The notes beneath the pieces were generated by a model. It had not been told where the DNA came from. It ran no database searches and saw nothing but the letters and a program-made list of their open reading frames with translations. Shown here piece by piece: positions 12,301-23,657 of a stretch of 64,000 nucleotides of DNA. How positions within the stretch are numbered: the first letter of the stretch is position 1; each line of letters opens with the position of its first letter. This DNA is from Arthrobotrys musiformis (Eukaryota; Ascomycota; Orbiliomycetes; Orbiliales; Orbiliaceae): positions 1,426,001 through 1,490,000 of the forward strand of contig JAVHJL010000009.1 in assembly GCA_036971715.1 (NCBI GenBank), in the 5' to 3' direction. A program made the position numbers and the translations under genes.

Positions 12301-14584
12301 AGTCTGTATAACTGTGACCTGTGAGGATGGGGGTATAGGGTGGGACGAATCCATGAGGGTTGGCCGATAATTTCATGTTTCCCGACGGGCATCCGCAGTA
12401 GCCATTCTGGCAAGTTCGTGGAGTACTATGTGACCGGAGGCACTGCAGGCAGCTAGCGACTGTTAATGTTGCTACTCTCTCACCAGCACCATGAAATTTG
12501 GGATACTGGCGGCCCTCCCACCTCGCTTCACCATAAAAATTTTCTTCCGCGCTATATACAATTTCAAAGTGAAATTACGAGATGGACCGATGGCCTTTCT
12601 TTCGAGCCGTTTACGACACTTCGATATCAGAATATACGCAGGAGCGAGGGAAACACGATATGGTGGTGAATTTGGTCAGACGGTAAAATAGTCGGGCTAT
12701 AGCACTTCAATACCCACGTCCATACGCCGCAGTCTGCAGCCTCTACGAGACTTTATCCCCGGGAAATGGGGCCATTGCTACGTACTTTCAACATAGAAAA
12801 TCCACCCCCAGTATTTCTCCATGGTGTCTACATAGGAGACAAGATCTACACAACATACCGAATGTATGGATAACCTTTCAATCCTAGGGCCTGTATATGC
12901 CTCGTGCTGTTACAATAGGATGAATATGTACGCATCTAAGAGGTGTTATACTCATGGCAATATAATTTAGGATAACCACTAATCATGATGGAAAGTCTGT
13001 TCTGTCATCGATGCAGTGAAATGTCGCGCTGCTAGGATACCCCGATCAAGATTGTCGTGATACCCCTCATCGGTTATGAAGTTGCATTATGATCGTGGCT
13101 CTTTGAATTTTCAAGTGAAGGTGGGTGTGGTCGTTTCCAGTGTATATTAGGTCAATATTTCCCCTTTCTTGAAGGATAAAGATTTATTACCTCCAAGTGG
13201 TCTCGCTTCTAGTTCTGATTTTATAATCATGAGGCAACTCCAGCTCTTTCTTTTTTATCCTCGAAGTTGGCTATACGTTACTCCAAATATATTTAATTCG
13301 ACTCGATATATCCCAGAGATTTTGAGTTGGAGTGGTATCGTTCCCAGCCTCACCCGGGTCCCAAATTCCAGCGAAAAGCAACCGGCGCCCCCCGACCGAT
13401 ATCTTTGATGCCCACCCCATTTCGCGATCGATAGACAATAGACGACGACAGTCAGATATAGACTTCGAAAGCATCATCCGAGTGGCGAAGAAGGTCTTGA
13501 TGGAACTCGTGTCCTTTGGGACTAAGTAAGAGTATTTTTATTACAATGGAGTAGACCTTTTTGGCAGCCAAAAATTAGGCCTCGGTCGGGAGGGTAGTCC
13601 TACAAGTTCGAACGTTCGCACGGGGCAAATGCTCCACGACACTAAATCTACCAAACTCCATCCATCTATAGTACAATTGGATCATTGTATCCCTTCACTT
13701 TATAGACATCTAACAAGTCAAATTGTATCAAGGCCCGGTTCGTTCTTGTCGCTGATAATGGTTACTTTGACTAACATATATATGGGTGAAGACTATAATG
13801 ATACACCAACATTAGTATTATAACCGGTCCGATTATCATGATTGATGAATGCAATCCTATACTTTAATATTGTTAATACCACCAAAACCTAGTCGAAGGG
13901 TTTCCCAACGATATTGCGTCGACTGTTTCCCTACCATACACGAGGACACGGACGACACAGCCAACCTGGCCAACCCAAAAGACCGGCCTCGTTTTGTGCA
14001 GCCGGCATCACATGCGTTGCGCGTTGCGTTGCACTTCCCAAAAGGGCAAGCGACACAAACCCTCAAAAAGTCTTGGCGTTCTACCAAATTTTTTCTCCGT
14101 CTATAAATTGGCCGTCCTCCCATCTTCCCTCTTCCTCTCCTCAGATCAAAAATTTTCACGCGATCCAGCCACAGCTGCAGTTGACCGACAAAATTTCGCC
14201 TCCACGACTTTGCAGTTGCCAGAGACTTTCGGGTCTTGTGGATCTCCAGAAGAATACTTTGATTACTGCTTTTCTTTTAAAGCGGTGGTTGAAGGGCCCG
14301 GATAGGAAGTTCTCCTCTCGTTATGGTTTTATTCAGTTAGAGCTGTGGGAGGTGGATGTCGATTGAATATGGGATACATACATTCGTACATACATTCATA
14401 CGTACTGTTTTTTTGCATAAGTGTTCGTGATACTCGGGGAGTTGGGTTATATTGGTGATGCGGGATTTCCTGGTTTCTGGAGAGTAGTAGCAGACGCAGG
14501 TTCTCTGTGCGTACGAGGCGTTTGAGTGATTATATAAACACCAGTAGAAGACCTTGTTGTTTGAGACCATCGACATCGATCATA
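9379..14584. other. Long gene-free region (5.2 kb)
   Basis: This stretch separates the divergent ATPase (-) and ATG10 (+) genes. Dozens of open frames of 60-150 codons occur on both strands, but none shows a motif, a conserved-looking composition or a set of splice sites that extends it. No terminal repeats, target duplications or transposase-like frames were noticed. Around 14090-14160 there is a TATAAA-like box (CTATAAATTGG) followed by a pyrimidine-rich tract, which looks like a core promoter and could start a long ATG10 leader. Simple ATACATTCGTAC-type repetition occurs at about 14373-14400. A non-coding transcript cannot be excluded. Confidence 0.45.
10094..10109. promoter_or_regulatory. 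Inverted repeat with heat-shock-element core
   Basis: GGGGTTCTGGAACCCC is a perfect 7-base inverted repeat around TG. It contains TTCnnGAA, the core of the heat-shock factor site. It lies about 720 bases upstream of the ATPase start. It is a single site and may be chance. Confidence 0.2.
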
Positions 14585-15345
14585 ATGTCATCCCTCCCGT
14601 TCCTTACGAAATCAACCTTCGCGGAGGCGATTGAGCATCTGACGCGCCATGTTGATGCATACTCGCCGCATCTGTCGTATGAAATCAAAACTTCGGCCGT
14701 ACGTGATTTCTTTACGCCCCTGTTTTTAAAACTTCTCGAGGGAAGAAAAAATTTTCAGCGGTGATGGGACGCAGGCTCATGTTTTGTGTAGTTTGATAAG
14801 GAAGATGTGTATCTCGAGATCACTCGTGTGATATCTGCTCCTACGGCTACGAACGGTGAAGGAGACGGCTTCGATGTCGATATCGATGTTGATATCGAGG
14901 ACGATGAGGACGATGTATGTCCACGACTCCATATATCTAGATGCAAGTCTAGACGAGCTGATGTATATCACAGCCAGAAGCCCTGCAAGCCTCAATATCA
15001 CCACCAACCCACAGAGTAGTCTACTCTATAACCCTCTCCCCGATCTACTCCGTGCCTATCCTGCATTTCACGGTAGCACCGCTCTCGCCATCGCCGCCCA
15101 CACCCGTTTCTTTAGTGGATATCTACGATTTACTGGTTCCTTCGTCAAGGAAGGAGGAATTGAGGGGATTGGGTGTGCAGGGAGGCATCAGTCAGGGCGA
15201 ACATCCTTATACGGGACGGGTAGTCTGGTTCGTACACCCCTGCAGGACCGGCGAGGTTTTGGCAGAGTTTGAAGGATTGACGGTAGAGGGGTATTTGGGG
15301 ATTTGGGTTGGGGTCTTTGGGGGGGTCGTGGGGCTGGTTTTGTGA
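14585..15345 (+). CDS. ATG10: Autophagy E2-like conjugating enzyme Atg10
   Basis: Three exons (14585-14698, 14792-14914, 14974-15345), all joined in phase 0, encode 202 residues. The last exon carries the Atg10 signature: YSVPILHFTV, a DIYDLLVP helix, GGISQGEHPYTG and WFVHPCRT. The catalytic cysteine is in the HPC triplet (about residue 169). Atg10 receives Atg12 from the E1 enzyme Atg7 and transfers it to a lysine of Atg5, a step needed to build autophagosomes in the cytosol. Intron 2 (14915-14973) is 59 bp with a GTATGT donor, a CTGAT branch site and a CACAG acceptor, and it removes an otherwise blocking stop. The acidic run after GFDVDIDVDIED (about 70-79) is a low-complexity linker. The protein is slightly short for the family but complete. 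Confidence 0.9.
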
Positions 15346-15734
15346 ATTATTTCTATATTGCTGGTATTGACTACCCACTGTGGATTGGGGTACATATTTG
15401 AGGCCTTCCCCGGGCTTCCATGGCGGGTATTAGGAGTTTGGCAATGTCATAGTGAAGTTGAATCTAATCGCTCAAAGCAAGTATTATTCATTCTTTATAT
15501 GTCCGTTACATGCAAGTCTGGAACTTGCGCGTCTATAAGATACAGATCCACACGATAGTCTGGGGGGTCTCTTCATTCTCCGTCCTCCATTGAAGGACGC
15601 CCTTGTATACTAATGGACCACCTATTGGCGGGTTCCGCTGTACCGTGGTGTAATGTAATGTACTGCCTATATCATTTCTTATCGAATGAAATCCCTGCCT
15701 TCCAATACAAGATCCTTGGATCGTTATAGCTACT
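15346..15734. other. Intergenic region between convergent genes
   Basis: Shared 3' flank of ATG10 and the U2B''/U1A-like gene. No open frame of interest and no clear element. Confidence 0.5.
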
Positions 15735-16739
15735 TCAATCATCGTCGTCTTCGACCTCCATTTCTACGTCCGATTGTTCCGACTCTAAAAATTGGACGGT
15801 GTATTAGTCTCGTCGTAATTGCCAAAGACAAAAGAATGAAAAGAGAGGTAGATATAAATAAGAAGAGATAAACGTACCGCTCTCATCCCTCCTCCTCTTC
15901 GTCCCCTGCGCCCCATCAGCAGGAGCCCCAAGTCCTGGCCCAGAAGCTACATCATCACTACCCTTCTGTTGTCCAGGCAAAGGCGCAAATCCAGCACCAC
16001 CGGCAGCAGCACCCGTACCGGCACCAGTTATATTCGAATCATTATCGGAGCGAAGGGAGGGCATGCGGTAGGTTCCGTCGAGTTTGGCGATTGTATCCGA
16101 TTTCGACCTCGCGTATTGGATTCTCTGATGTTGCCCGTGTTAGCTTTTGTGCAAATGCTAACGGGGTTCATTTCTTCCTCCCTTGAAAGACGATCAAGGA
16201 GAGAGGTGGATGGGTGGGTCGTGAAGGAGGGGTGGAAGGAGGAATACGGTTAGGTAATCCTGGATTCGTACCTCAAAGTCATTGGATCTTTGAGGGGCGA
16301 TTGAAAAAGTTCTAGACGTCGACCTTACCGTTCAGACTTCGAAACTATATCATAATAACGGAAAATAACGTTGAGGAAAGAAGGGGAATGGAAATTTTGA
16401 AGTGAGAATAAACTGAACGAGAGTGTGAATTCATACCATCTCCTTCCCAAATATCACCATCCCCTGGCATCCCCGCATAGCACTGCTAGCCCCCGCGATA
16501 TCTCTAAAAGCAACATGCGCCTGTCCGCGCATCTTCGCCGTCTTCAAAGCGATCACGTCCAGCACCACGCCGTACGTGCTGAACAATGTGTACAACGCGA
16601 TTTTCAGGTCCGGTTTGTGGATTTTGTCGTTCAGGTTGGAGATGTAGAGGGTTTGGTTTGGAGGCGCGGAGTTGGAGGATGAACCGCCGGCGGTGCCTGG
16701 TGCTGAAGGCCGGGGCGGAGGGGGGCGAGCAGAGGCCAT
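15735..16739 (-). CDS. U2 snRNP B''/U1A-like RRM protein
   Basis: Three exons on the minus strand (16739-16437, 16124-15878, 15784-15735) encode 199 residues. After a proline-rich N-terminus lies one RNA-recognition motif with RNP2 LYISNL (31-36) and RNP1 RGQAHVAF (71-78), and the turn KEM-RIQYARSKSD across the first intron is the known end of RRM1 in the U1A/U2B'' family. These proteins bind stem-loops of U1 or U2 snRNA in the spliceosome. The rest is a glycine/alanine-rich tail ending in an acidic run (EMEVEDDDD). No second RRM is present, unlike animal U1A and U2B''. The first intron is 312 bp, much longer than the others here, and neighbouring exons fit each other so well that no extra exon is needed. 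Confidence 0.88.
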
Positions 16740-17280
16740 CTTTAGGGTGGTGGTGAAGATGGTCGTTCAATGTGTGGTCGATGTTGAGGTTTGATGGAGG
16801 ATCGCGAGATCGTTTTTGGGTTTGTTGCTGGAGTTCGTGGTAAAGTCTTGGCTTCGACAGACCCCTGCAACTACAGCAATATCATAGAACCTGAATCCCA
16901 ATGTTATATTCTACAACATCAAACTTATTTGGTTCACGTTGATAATATGGAAAAAAATTGTAGAGGACTAGATGATAGATATATCACTGTACTGTTTGGG
17001 AATATAAAGGCGTCAATTCGTTATCTTTCATTGTGTATTACATTATATGATCCTATAGACGCCGTGACTGAGCCGAATCTGCGAACATTCCACCCAAAGA
17101 GATAGGTAACGAGCAGACCGCATGGCAGAATCTACAATCCAGAGATCATAACACCCGTGAGTTATACATAAGATCATATCCGCCATAAACGCCGTTGAAA
17201 AGGTCAAGAAAAAAATGCAATTCCCACGCCATAACAAATGCGGCAAGATTTAATCGGGAGAAGAGAAGGAAGATATGATA
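16740..17280. other. Intergenic region, RRM gene to RAD7
   Basis: About 0.5 kb between the start of the RRM gene and the end of RAD7, both on the minus strand. Only short unsupported frames are present. Confidence 0.5.
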
Positions 17281-19476
17281 TCAAGCGAGGATATCCGCCT
17301 CCCTCCCAATCAATACCATTCCTTCTTTCAAAGCACAGGCTTCGGTGATCTTATTGCACCCCCAGACCCTCAGCCACTTCAATTCAGGCGCAACCTTCAA
17401 GATAGACTCGATGACAGAATCGTCGACTGACCTGACAAAACTGACATCCAACGCTTCCAAGAGGGGGAGCCTGAACTCTTGAAGAAAGTCCCAGGCGTCT
17501 TTCTTCACATCTTTGCAGCTGTTTATCGATAGTTTCTCGAGGGTGCGGCCTGAGTGGTCAATCACTCTTGCGAACGAAGAGGATTGAAGGCCGACGCAAC
17601 GACCAAGGGAAAGCTCTCTAAGGCCGTAGTTTTGAGTCCATTCCGTGAACAGGTGACTAATCCCGTTGTTGGTAATGAGATCTATGCCTGAGAGATTGAG
17701 AACATCGAGACGGCCGCACGAGGAATGGATCGCATGAAGAGTTTCATCAGTGAGGTCGCTGCAGCCCTCCAAAATAAGCTCTGAAAGACCAGAGCCGAAG
17801 GAGTTGAGAGCGTCAATGATTGCTCCATCAGTGATTGACTCTTGCGGGTTAGTGATTTCTAAAACCTTGAGGTTTGGAAGGCCGGTGAGTAGACGGACGC
17901 ATTCGTCGTCTAGATGAGTAAGAGTACGGAGACGAAGGACTTCCAGCTCTGGACAATTATCGACTAATGCTTCTACTGCGTTCACTGTGAAGCGAGAGGT
18001 ATCGCTAACGCCGAACTCCGTGAGGCGGCTGCCAACGTTCTGGAAGAAGCGAATATAGCTTTCTTCTGTGACATTGAAGGCACCATAGAGTTCAAGCGAC
18101 GTCAGTTGCCTGAGTTGGGTGCCATAATAGTCAAGGCATTCATCCTTCATGAGGCCGCACCAGTTAAGGTGGAGACGGCGAAGCGTAGGGACCAATGCCC
18201 CGATTTCGCGAAGGCCGTCAGACGAGATTTCTATATCACCATTAACGTGTATACGGTATACATATAGGGAACAAGGGGGAACCTACTGCTACAGTCATAG
18301 AAGCGGAGAACGTGTTCGGCAGGTTCAAAGAAGAGCTTGATTGTATCATTACTCAAACGACGATTTTTGCAGATAATCTGGGACATCTTGTCAACATTGT
18401 GGGAGCCAATGTACCCAAGACTCTCGACGTCGTCGATGTATTTGGCGAGAGTGTTGATGCAAATTTCCTGGAGGGATTTGACGTTGCTAGTGTCGCCATC
18501 AAGGATTGCACGTGCATTGGATTTCTTGTTCGTGCGGGTCGTTTGTTTCCTCTTTCGAGCCGCTTTCTCGACTGGGGCGTCCTTTTTGCCACAGGGGTGA
18601 CAGAGAAGGCCCTCGCCGTCTTCTGAAGCACGAGAGTAGGCCGTGACAGTGAAGCGGTTCTGGCAACTGGCGCAAAAGGCAATTTGGCCTGGTTGAGGGC
18701 GAGGTAATTCATCAGCTAGGTCGTCTTCCCCACGTCTTCGTTCCTCTTCAGCCTTTTTCTTCTTAAGTTCGGCTTTGGTAGGCTTTCTAGCCCTCGTAGC
18801 CCGGGTAGTGACGACTTCTTCTTCGACATATTCATCTTCCTCCTCCTCTTCAAATTCGCTTTCTGTGTCTTTGACAGTGGTGGATTTACGCTTTCTCTTC
18901 CCTCCAACTTTAAGGTTGATTTCAGTAGTGGCACGAGAAGCCCTTCCACGTCTTGGCTTCACAACTTCCTCTTCCTCTTCCTCCTCTTCGAGATATTCGA
19001 TGTCTAGCATCTGCTCATCGTCATCTTCGTCTTTCGTACTCTTCCTATTCTGGCGACGACGACTGCCGGCAGCAGCAGAGGATTCACCGACTTCCTCGTT
19101 TTCATCTGCACCTTCCTCCAATTCGGCTTCGGCGGTCTGTTGGGCAAGTTGAGCCCTTCTCTCAGCTGCTGCAGCATTTCGAGCGCGAGCACGGGCATGA
19201 GACAGAGCCTGGATGCTGCTGGCATCGATGCCTTTTTCCTAGATTTCATGATACTCTCTTAGCATTTGCGTCCCACATTCAGTACCAGTTGAGAAGAAGA
19301 TAGAAACAGAAACATACACGTAAAAATTCTGTTAGAGCAGAATTTGGACCACTGACGTAGGAGCCAGAGGTGGAACGGCGGGACCTATAGCAATTGATTG
19401 ATATCGAATGTTAGCGAATGCCGTAAATGGCAAAGTCACAAATATGGATCGGGATAAGGCTGCAGGGTTCCTACAT
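17281..19476 (-). CDS. RAD7: DNA repair protein Rad7 (leucine-rich repeat, NEF4 subunit)
   Basis: Minus-strand exons are 19384-19318, 19238-18287 and 18230-17281, plus a proposed two-base first exon (19476-19475) that supplies AT of the start codon; the total is 656 residues. The N-terminus GPNSALTEFLREKGI is the Rad7 opening motif. It is followed by a long acidic and basic low-complexity region, then FCASCQNRFTVTAYSR and LLCHPCGK, a four-cysteine zinc-binding element typical of Rad7. The C-terminal half is a series of leucine-rich repeats (for example LEVLRLRTLTHLDDECVRLL). In yeast, Rad7 pairs with Rad16 to form NEF4, which finds UV lesions in silent chromatin and works in global-genome nucleotide excision repair. 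The partner gene RAD16 lies directly next door in divergent orientation. The start is the least certain point, since no in-frame Met precedes the motif without splicing. Confidence 0.88.
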
Positions 19477-20379
19477 GGTTGATTGGTGGGTTTGTCGAAT
19501 GCACTGTGACAGAGGTGCAGAGGTAATCGAGATGAAGGCGATGATGATGAGGTTCGTGATGTTTCTGATAGAAGAAAGAGGAGGAGGGGGAAAGTCGATG
19601 GAGAGTAGCAGCTTGTAAACAAAGAAGTAAAGTCAATGGCAGCCGCCAGCAGATAGAAGAAAGAAGCAAGAAGTCTGGCCAGTCTCAGGAGACGAATCTT
19701 GCTCACGTAATCCGTTTGTCCCAAAAAGCAATATAATTTCCTAATTGGGCCAAGAACGGGCAAAAGTGTGACTTCGCGACAGCCCATTTACGCGGTATCC
19801 AGGCAAGTCCTCCATTTTACCGAACGTTGATTGGCTGCTTCGGGCCCTAATCGACCCGGTTGCGAGGCAAAAGTATGAGTCTCCTGTCTTGGCTTGTATC
19901 CACGGAGATCGAGACAAACTTAATTCTCCCTTTTTTTTTTTTTTTGCTACAGGAGAAGAGATATCTTGGGGAGTATACCCAGTTGCCCTGTTTATCTGAA
20001 GATACCAGTACTGGATATTTATTGATGCTTTAATATTGCATGTTGATCATATGGTTGATTGACATCGTGTAACTGCCAGCTGCTTAGTTACCCAGTGTTG
20101 AAGCCCAACGCGTTATAAGCCTCCCACCAACACCCCACGGCAACATTTCTCCCACGCTTCCTCTCCGCCTTCACTTCGTATCCATCCGTCTTCTTCCCCA
20201 GCTCCCCTTTTTTCCCATTCCAGCTGCTGCTCCAATATCTTCAGCTTCATTGGAATACCTCTTATCCATTTTCCTTCTATACCGTGCTTATCTGCCATAC
20301 GTACTGCGGTTTTGTTCGTTAAGGAACAAAGCCTCGCTAGCTAACTATAGCTAACTATAGCCAATAGCTAAGATAAACC
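19477..20379. promoter_or_regulatory. Shared intergenic region of divergent RAD7 and RAD16
   Basis: About 900 bp between the two start codons, so both promoters must lie here. It contains a run of T (about 19931-19945) and a pyrimidine-rich block (about 20125-20280). No TATA box is placed convincingly for either gene. Open frames inside it show no motif and overlap in conflicting ways. Co-regulation from this region is an inference from the layout. Confidence 0.5.
20341..20360 (+). repeat. Tandem duplication CTAACTATAG x2
   Basis: Two perfect 10-base copies lie 20 bases before the RAD16 start codon, so they are probably in its 5' leader or core promoter. A related AATAGCTAAG follows. Meaning unknown. 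Confidence 0.6.
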
Positions 20380-23300
20380 ATGCCTCGTAAGCATATTCCC
20401 TGCAGTATCCCGAACTCTGCATTGCATTGTTGAACGTATCAAGAGCTAACGGATATCTACCGATACAGCAAAGAAGGCATCCAATGTGCCCCCCGCACGC
20501 CGCACCAGAAGTCATGCACGAAGCACCCGTGCTAGCTCTAAGGCTTCCTCCCGAGCGTCATCCCTAGCCCCCACTCCCAAGAGTGCTGCAAAGACCCCCC
20601 ATCGAGGTCGTTCCGCTAGGAGCAGACTTGTAATTTCTGGAATCGACAGCCATGACGAGAGCGGTGAAGAAGATGAAGAAGAACTAGACGACTTCGAAGT
20701 TCCTGGTACGGACAGTGAACTTGGATCGGATGCTTCCACTAAAGAATCCAAGAGACGTCGAACAGGCCGGAATTCCAAATTCGCTGTGGTCATTCCCTCG
20801 CGATTGGCTCCCAAGGCCAAGTCAACTAGCGCTAGCACCGCTAGTTCCGTCTCAGAGTCTCCGGCTTCTGCTGCCCTCTTGGATACTCCTCCTACTTCCA
20901 TTTCCGCACCTAGCACTCGCGCGTCCAGCCATGTCGCTACTAGAGGTAGACTGGCGCCAATCGATCTCACTGTCAAGGGTAGTGATGACGAAGATGACAT
21001 TGCCTTGTCTACCACCAGGAAAGGGAAGGGTAAATCTAAGATGATAAACTCAGTTACTAAGCGTCCACAAAGTAGATTCCCTAGAAGGTCTACCACGGGT
21101 GCCGCTAAGCCGGTTGTTGAGGTCAATGATAGCCTTGATGAGAGCTCCCTCAGTGAGGCCATTGATCTTGAGGATGAAGACATCTTTGATGACCAAGATG
21201 ATGATGCCTATGAAGCGCCAGAAGAAGATGATGATGATGAAGCGAACGGCTCTGACGAAGACCCTATCTCCTCTGCAATCGAGAGAGCTATCAGCGCTAC
21301 TACCGCAGCTCCTCGACCAGCTTCTCCTAGAAGGGGCAGGCGCAGAGGACCTAAATTATCTAGAGTTTGTCTCCCATCACCCCTTCTATTTTTTATAATA
21401 CCTACCTTCTAGGTTTTACTCATAGCCTGCGTCAAAGACATGACGGACGAAAACCCAGACGCTAACCAGCTCTTAACAAAGGCCGAACGCGAACGCGCCC
21501 AACTATACGCGGCCCATCCTTACCTGGAGCACATTTGGACCGAGCTGGGGAAATGTGATCCAATTCCCACCCAGAAAGCGGAGCAACCGGAAGGTCTTTC
21601 GCTCACCATGCTTCCATTTCAGCTGGAAGGGTTGAATTGGTTGAAAAAGCAAGAGCGTACCAGGTTTCATGGCGGTATTCTTGCCGATGAAATGGGAATG
21701 GGAAAAACCATTCAGACAATTGCTTTGATGATGGAGACGCCACGCCCAAAGCAACCCTGCTTGGTCGTTGCTCCTACGGTAGCACTCATACAGTGGCGAA
21801 ACGAAATTGAGAAGCATACCAACAATAGCTTGAGTGTTCTCATCTTCCATGGCCAAGCGAAAGAGACTAGTGTAGCCGCTATCAATAAATACAACGTCGT
21901 ATTGACCACTTGTAAGTTTTGTCACCCTCTTATTTCTCCTTTTCTGCTATTTTTTGCTAATTAAACCAGACGGATCCCTAGAATCAATCTTTCGGAAGCA
22001 GACTAGTGGCTTCAAGCGGAAGGGCGAGGTGATCAAAGAAAAGAGCGTCCTCCACACTGTCCAATGGCACCGTGTGGTTCTCGATGAAGCCCACAACATC
22101 AAGGTATGATTTGATCTTCTCTCTCCAGTATCCATTCACCCTAACTTTGGCAGGACCGTACTTGCAACACTGCCCGCGCAGTTTTTGCCCTCAAGACAAA
22201 GTACAAGCTTTGTCTATCCGGAACTCCACTTCAGAACCGCATTGGCGAGCTGTTCTCCCTCCTGCGCTTTTTGGAATCAGACCCATTCAGCTTCTACTTT
22301 TGCCGAAAGTGCCCTTGCAAGAGCGCCCACTGGAGATTTAAGAATTTTCGAGAGTGCGATGAATGCCACCACACACCTATGGAGCACGGTATGTTTATAC
22401 CTACCCTGAATCTATTCATGCATCCCGGTCTAATTTTGTGATAGTTTGCTTTTTCAACTACGATATTTTGAAACCCATTCAAAACTTTGGGAATGAAGGT
22501 CCCGGAAAAGCCGCGTTCGCAAGACTTCAAGATTTGTTAAAGCTCATTATGCTCCGCCGTACTAAAGTGCAGAGAGCCGACGACTTGGGACTCCCACCCC
22601 GTGTCGTCAAGGTTCGTCGCGACTATTTCAACGAAGAGGAGCTCGACTTGTACGAAAGCATCTACGGCGATAGCAAGCGCAAATTCAATACCTATGTCGC
22701 TACCGGTGTTGTCTTGAACAACTACGCCAACATCTTCAGCTTGATCACTCGTATGCGTCAACTCGCAGATCATCCAGATCTCGTCCTTCGCCGCCACGCC
22801 AACGTGGAAGGGAATAACAACTTGGTTTGTTGTATCTGTGATGAAGAGGCCGAAGATGCCATTAAGTCAAAGTGTCACCATACTTTCTGTCGCCTCTGCG
22901 TCCAACGCTATCTTGATACCTATGCGGGCAAAGGTTCCCCAGACTGCCCAACCTGCCATTTAGCCCTCAATATCGATACGACACAACCTGCCATCGAAGC
23001 TGCCTACGAGACAGTCAAGAAAGGCTCCATCATCAATCGAATCGACATCAACAACTGGCGCAGCTCAACCAAAATCGAGGCCTTGGTGGAGGAACTTGCC
23101 AACCTCCGCTCCAAAACCCGTACCATCAAATCCATCGTTTTCAGTCAGTTTACGAGCATGCTTCAACTCGTCGAATGGCGTCTTCGCAAGGCTGGATTTT
23201 TGACCGTGATGCTTGATGGTTCCATGAGCCCCGTCCAACGTGATGCATCGATCAAGTACTTTATGGAAAACGTTGAAGTCGAGGTTTTTCTTGTCTCGCT

Positions 23301-23657
23301 CAAAGCTGGTGGTGTCGCCTTGAACCTTGTCGAGGCTAGTCAAGTTTACATCATGGACCCATGGTGGAACCCTAGCGTCGAGTGGCAGAGCGGCGACCGT
23401 ATCCACCGTATCGGCCAGACAAGGAACTGTTGTATTACCCGAATGGTTATTGAGGACAGTATCGAGAGTCGAATTATCGAGTTGCAAGAAAAGAAGGCCA
23501 ACATGATCAATGTGAGTTCACTGTTTTCTAAATTTCGCATATTGCATGAATGAATACGAATGCTAATCCCGCTTGTTTACAGGCGACTATCGGAGGCGAT
23601 CAAGGCGCAATGGATAGACTCAGTCCCGCTGATATGCAATTCTTATTTAATAACTAG
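20380..23657 (+). CDS. RAD16: DNA repair protein Rad16 (SNF2 ATPase with RING finger)
   Basis: Seven exons (20380-20386, 20469-21364, 21413-21911, 21970-22103, 22154-22388, 22445-23511, 23583-23657) encode 970 residues, with all phases consistent. The first 300 residues are an acidic/basic disordered region. The SNF2 ATPase follows: DEMGMGKT (Walker A, about 393-400), DEAHN (Walker B, about 506-510) and SGTPLQNR. A cysteine/histidine cluster CRKCPCKSAHWRF..CDECHHTPMEH is inserted in the ATPase. The RING finger CCICDEEA..CHHTFCRLC..CPTCH (about 718-761) is nested before the second helicase lobe, which ends QSGDRIHRIGQ. This order is exactly that of Rad16. The protein remodels chromatin at UV damage with Rad7 and serves in an Elongin-cullin ubiquitin ligase in yeast. 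The first exon codes for only two and one third codons. The exon 2-3 acceptor could alternatively be the later ATAG, but that breaks the frame. Confidence 0.95.

Noticed and set aside
19332..19787. 151-codon minus-strand frame upstream of RAD7
   Set aside because: It overlaps the conserved Rad7 first exon in another frame and consists of Leu/Ser-rich low-complexity sequence.
20512..21183. 223-codon minus-strand frame inside RAD16
   Set aside because: Mirror image of the Ser/Asp-rich Rad16 N-terminus; an antisense shadow.
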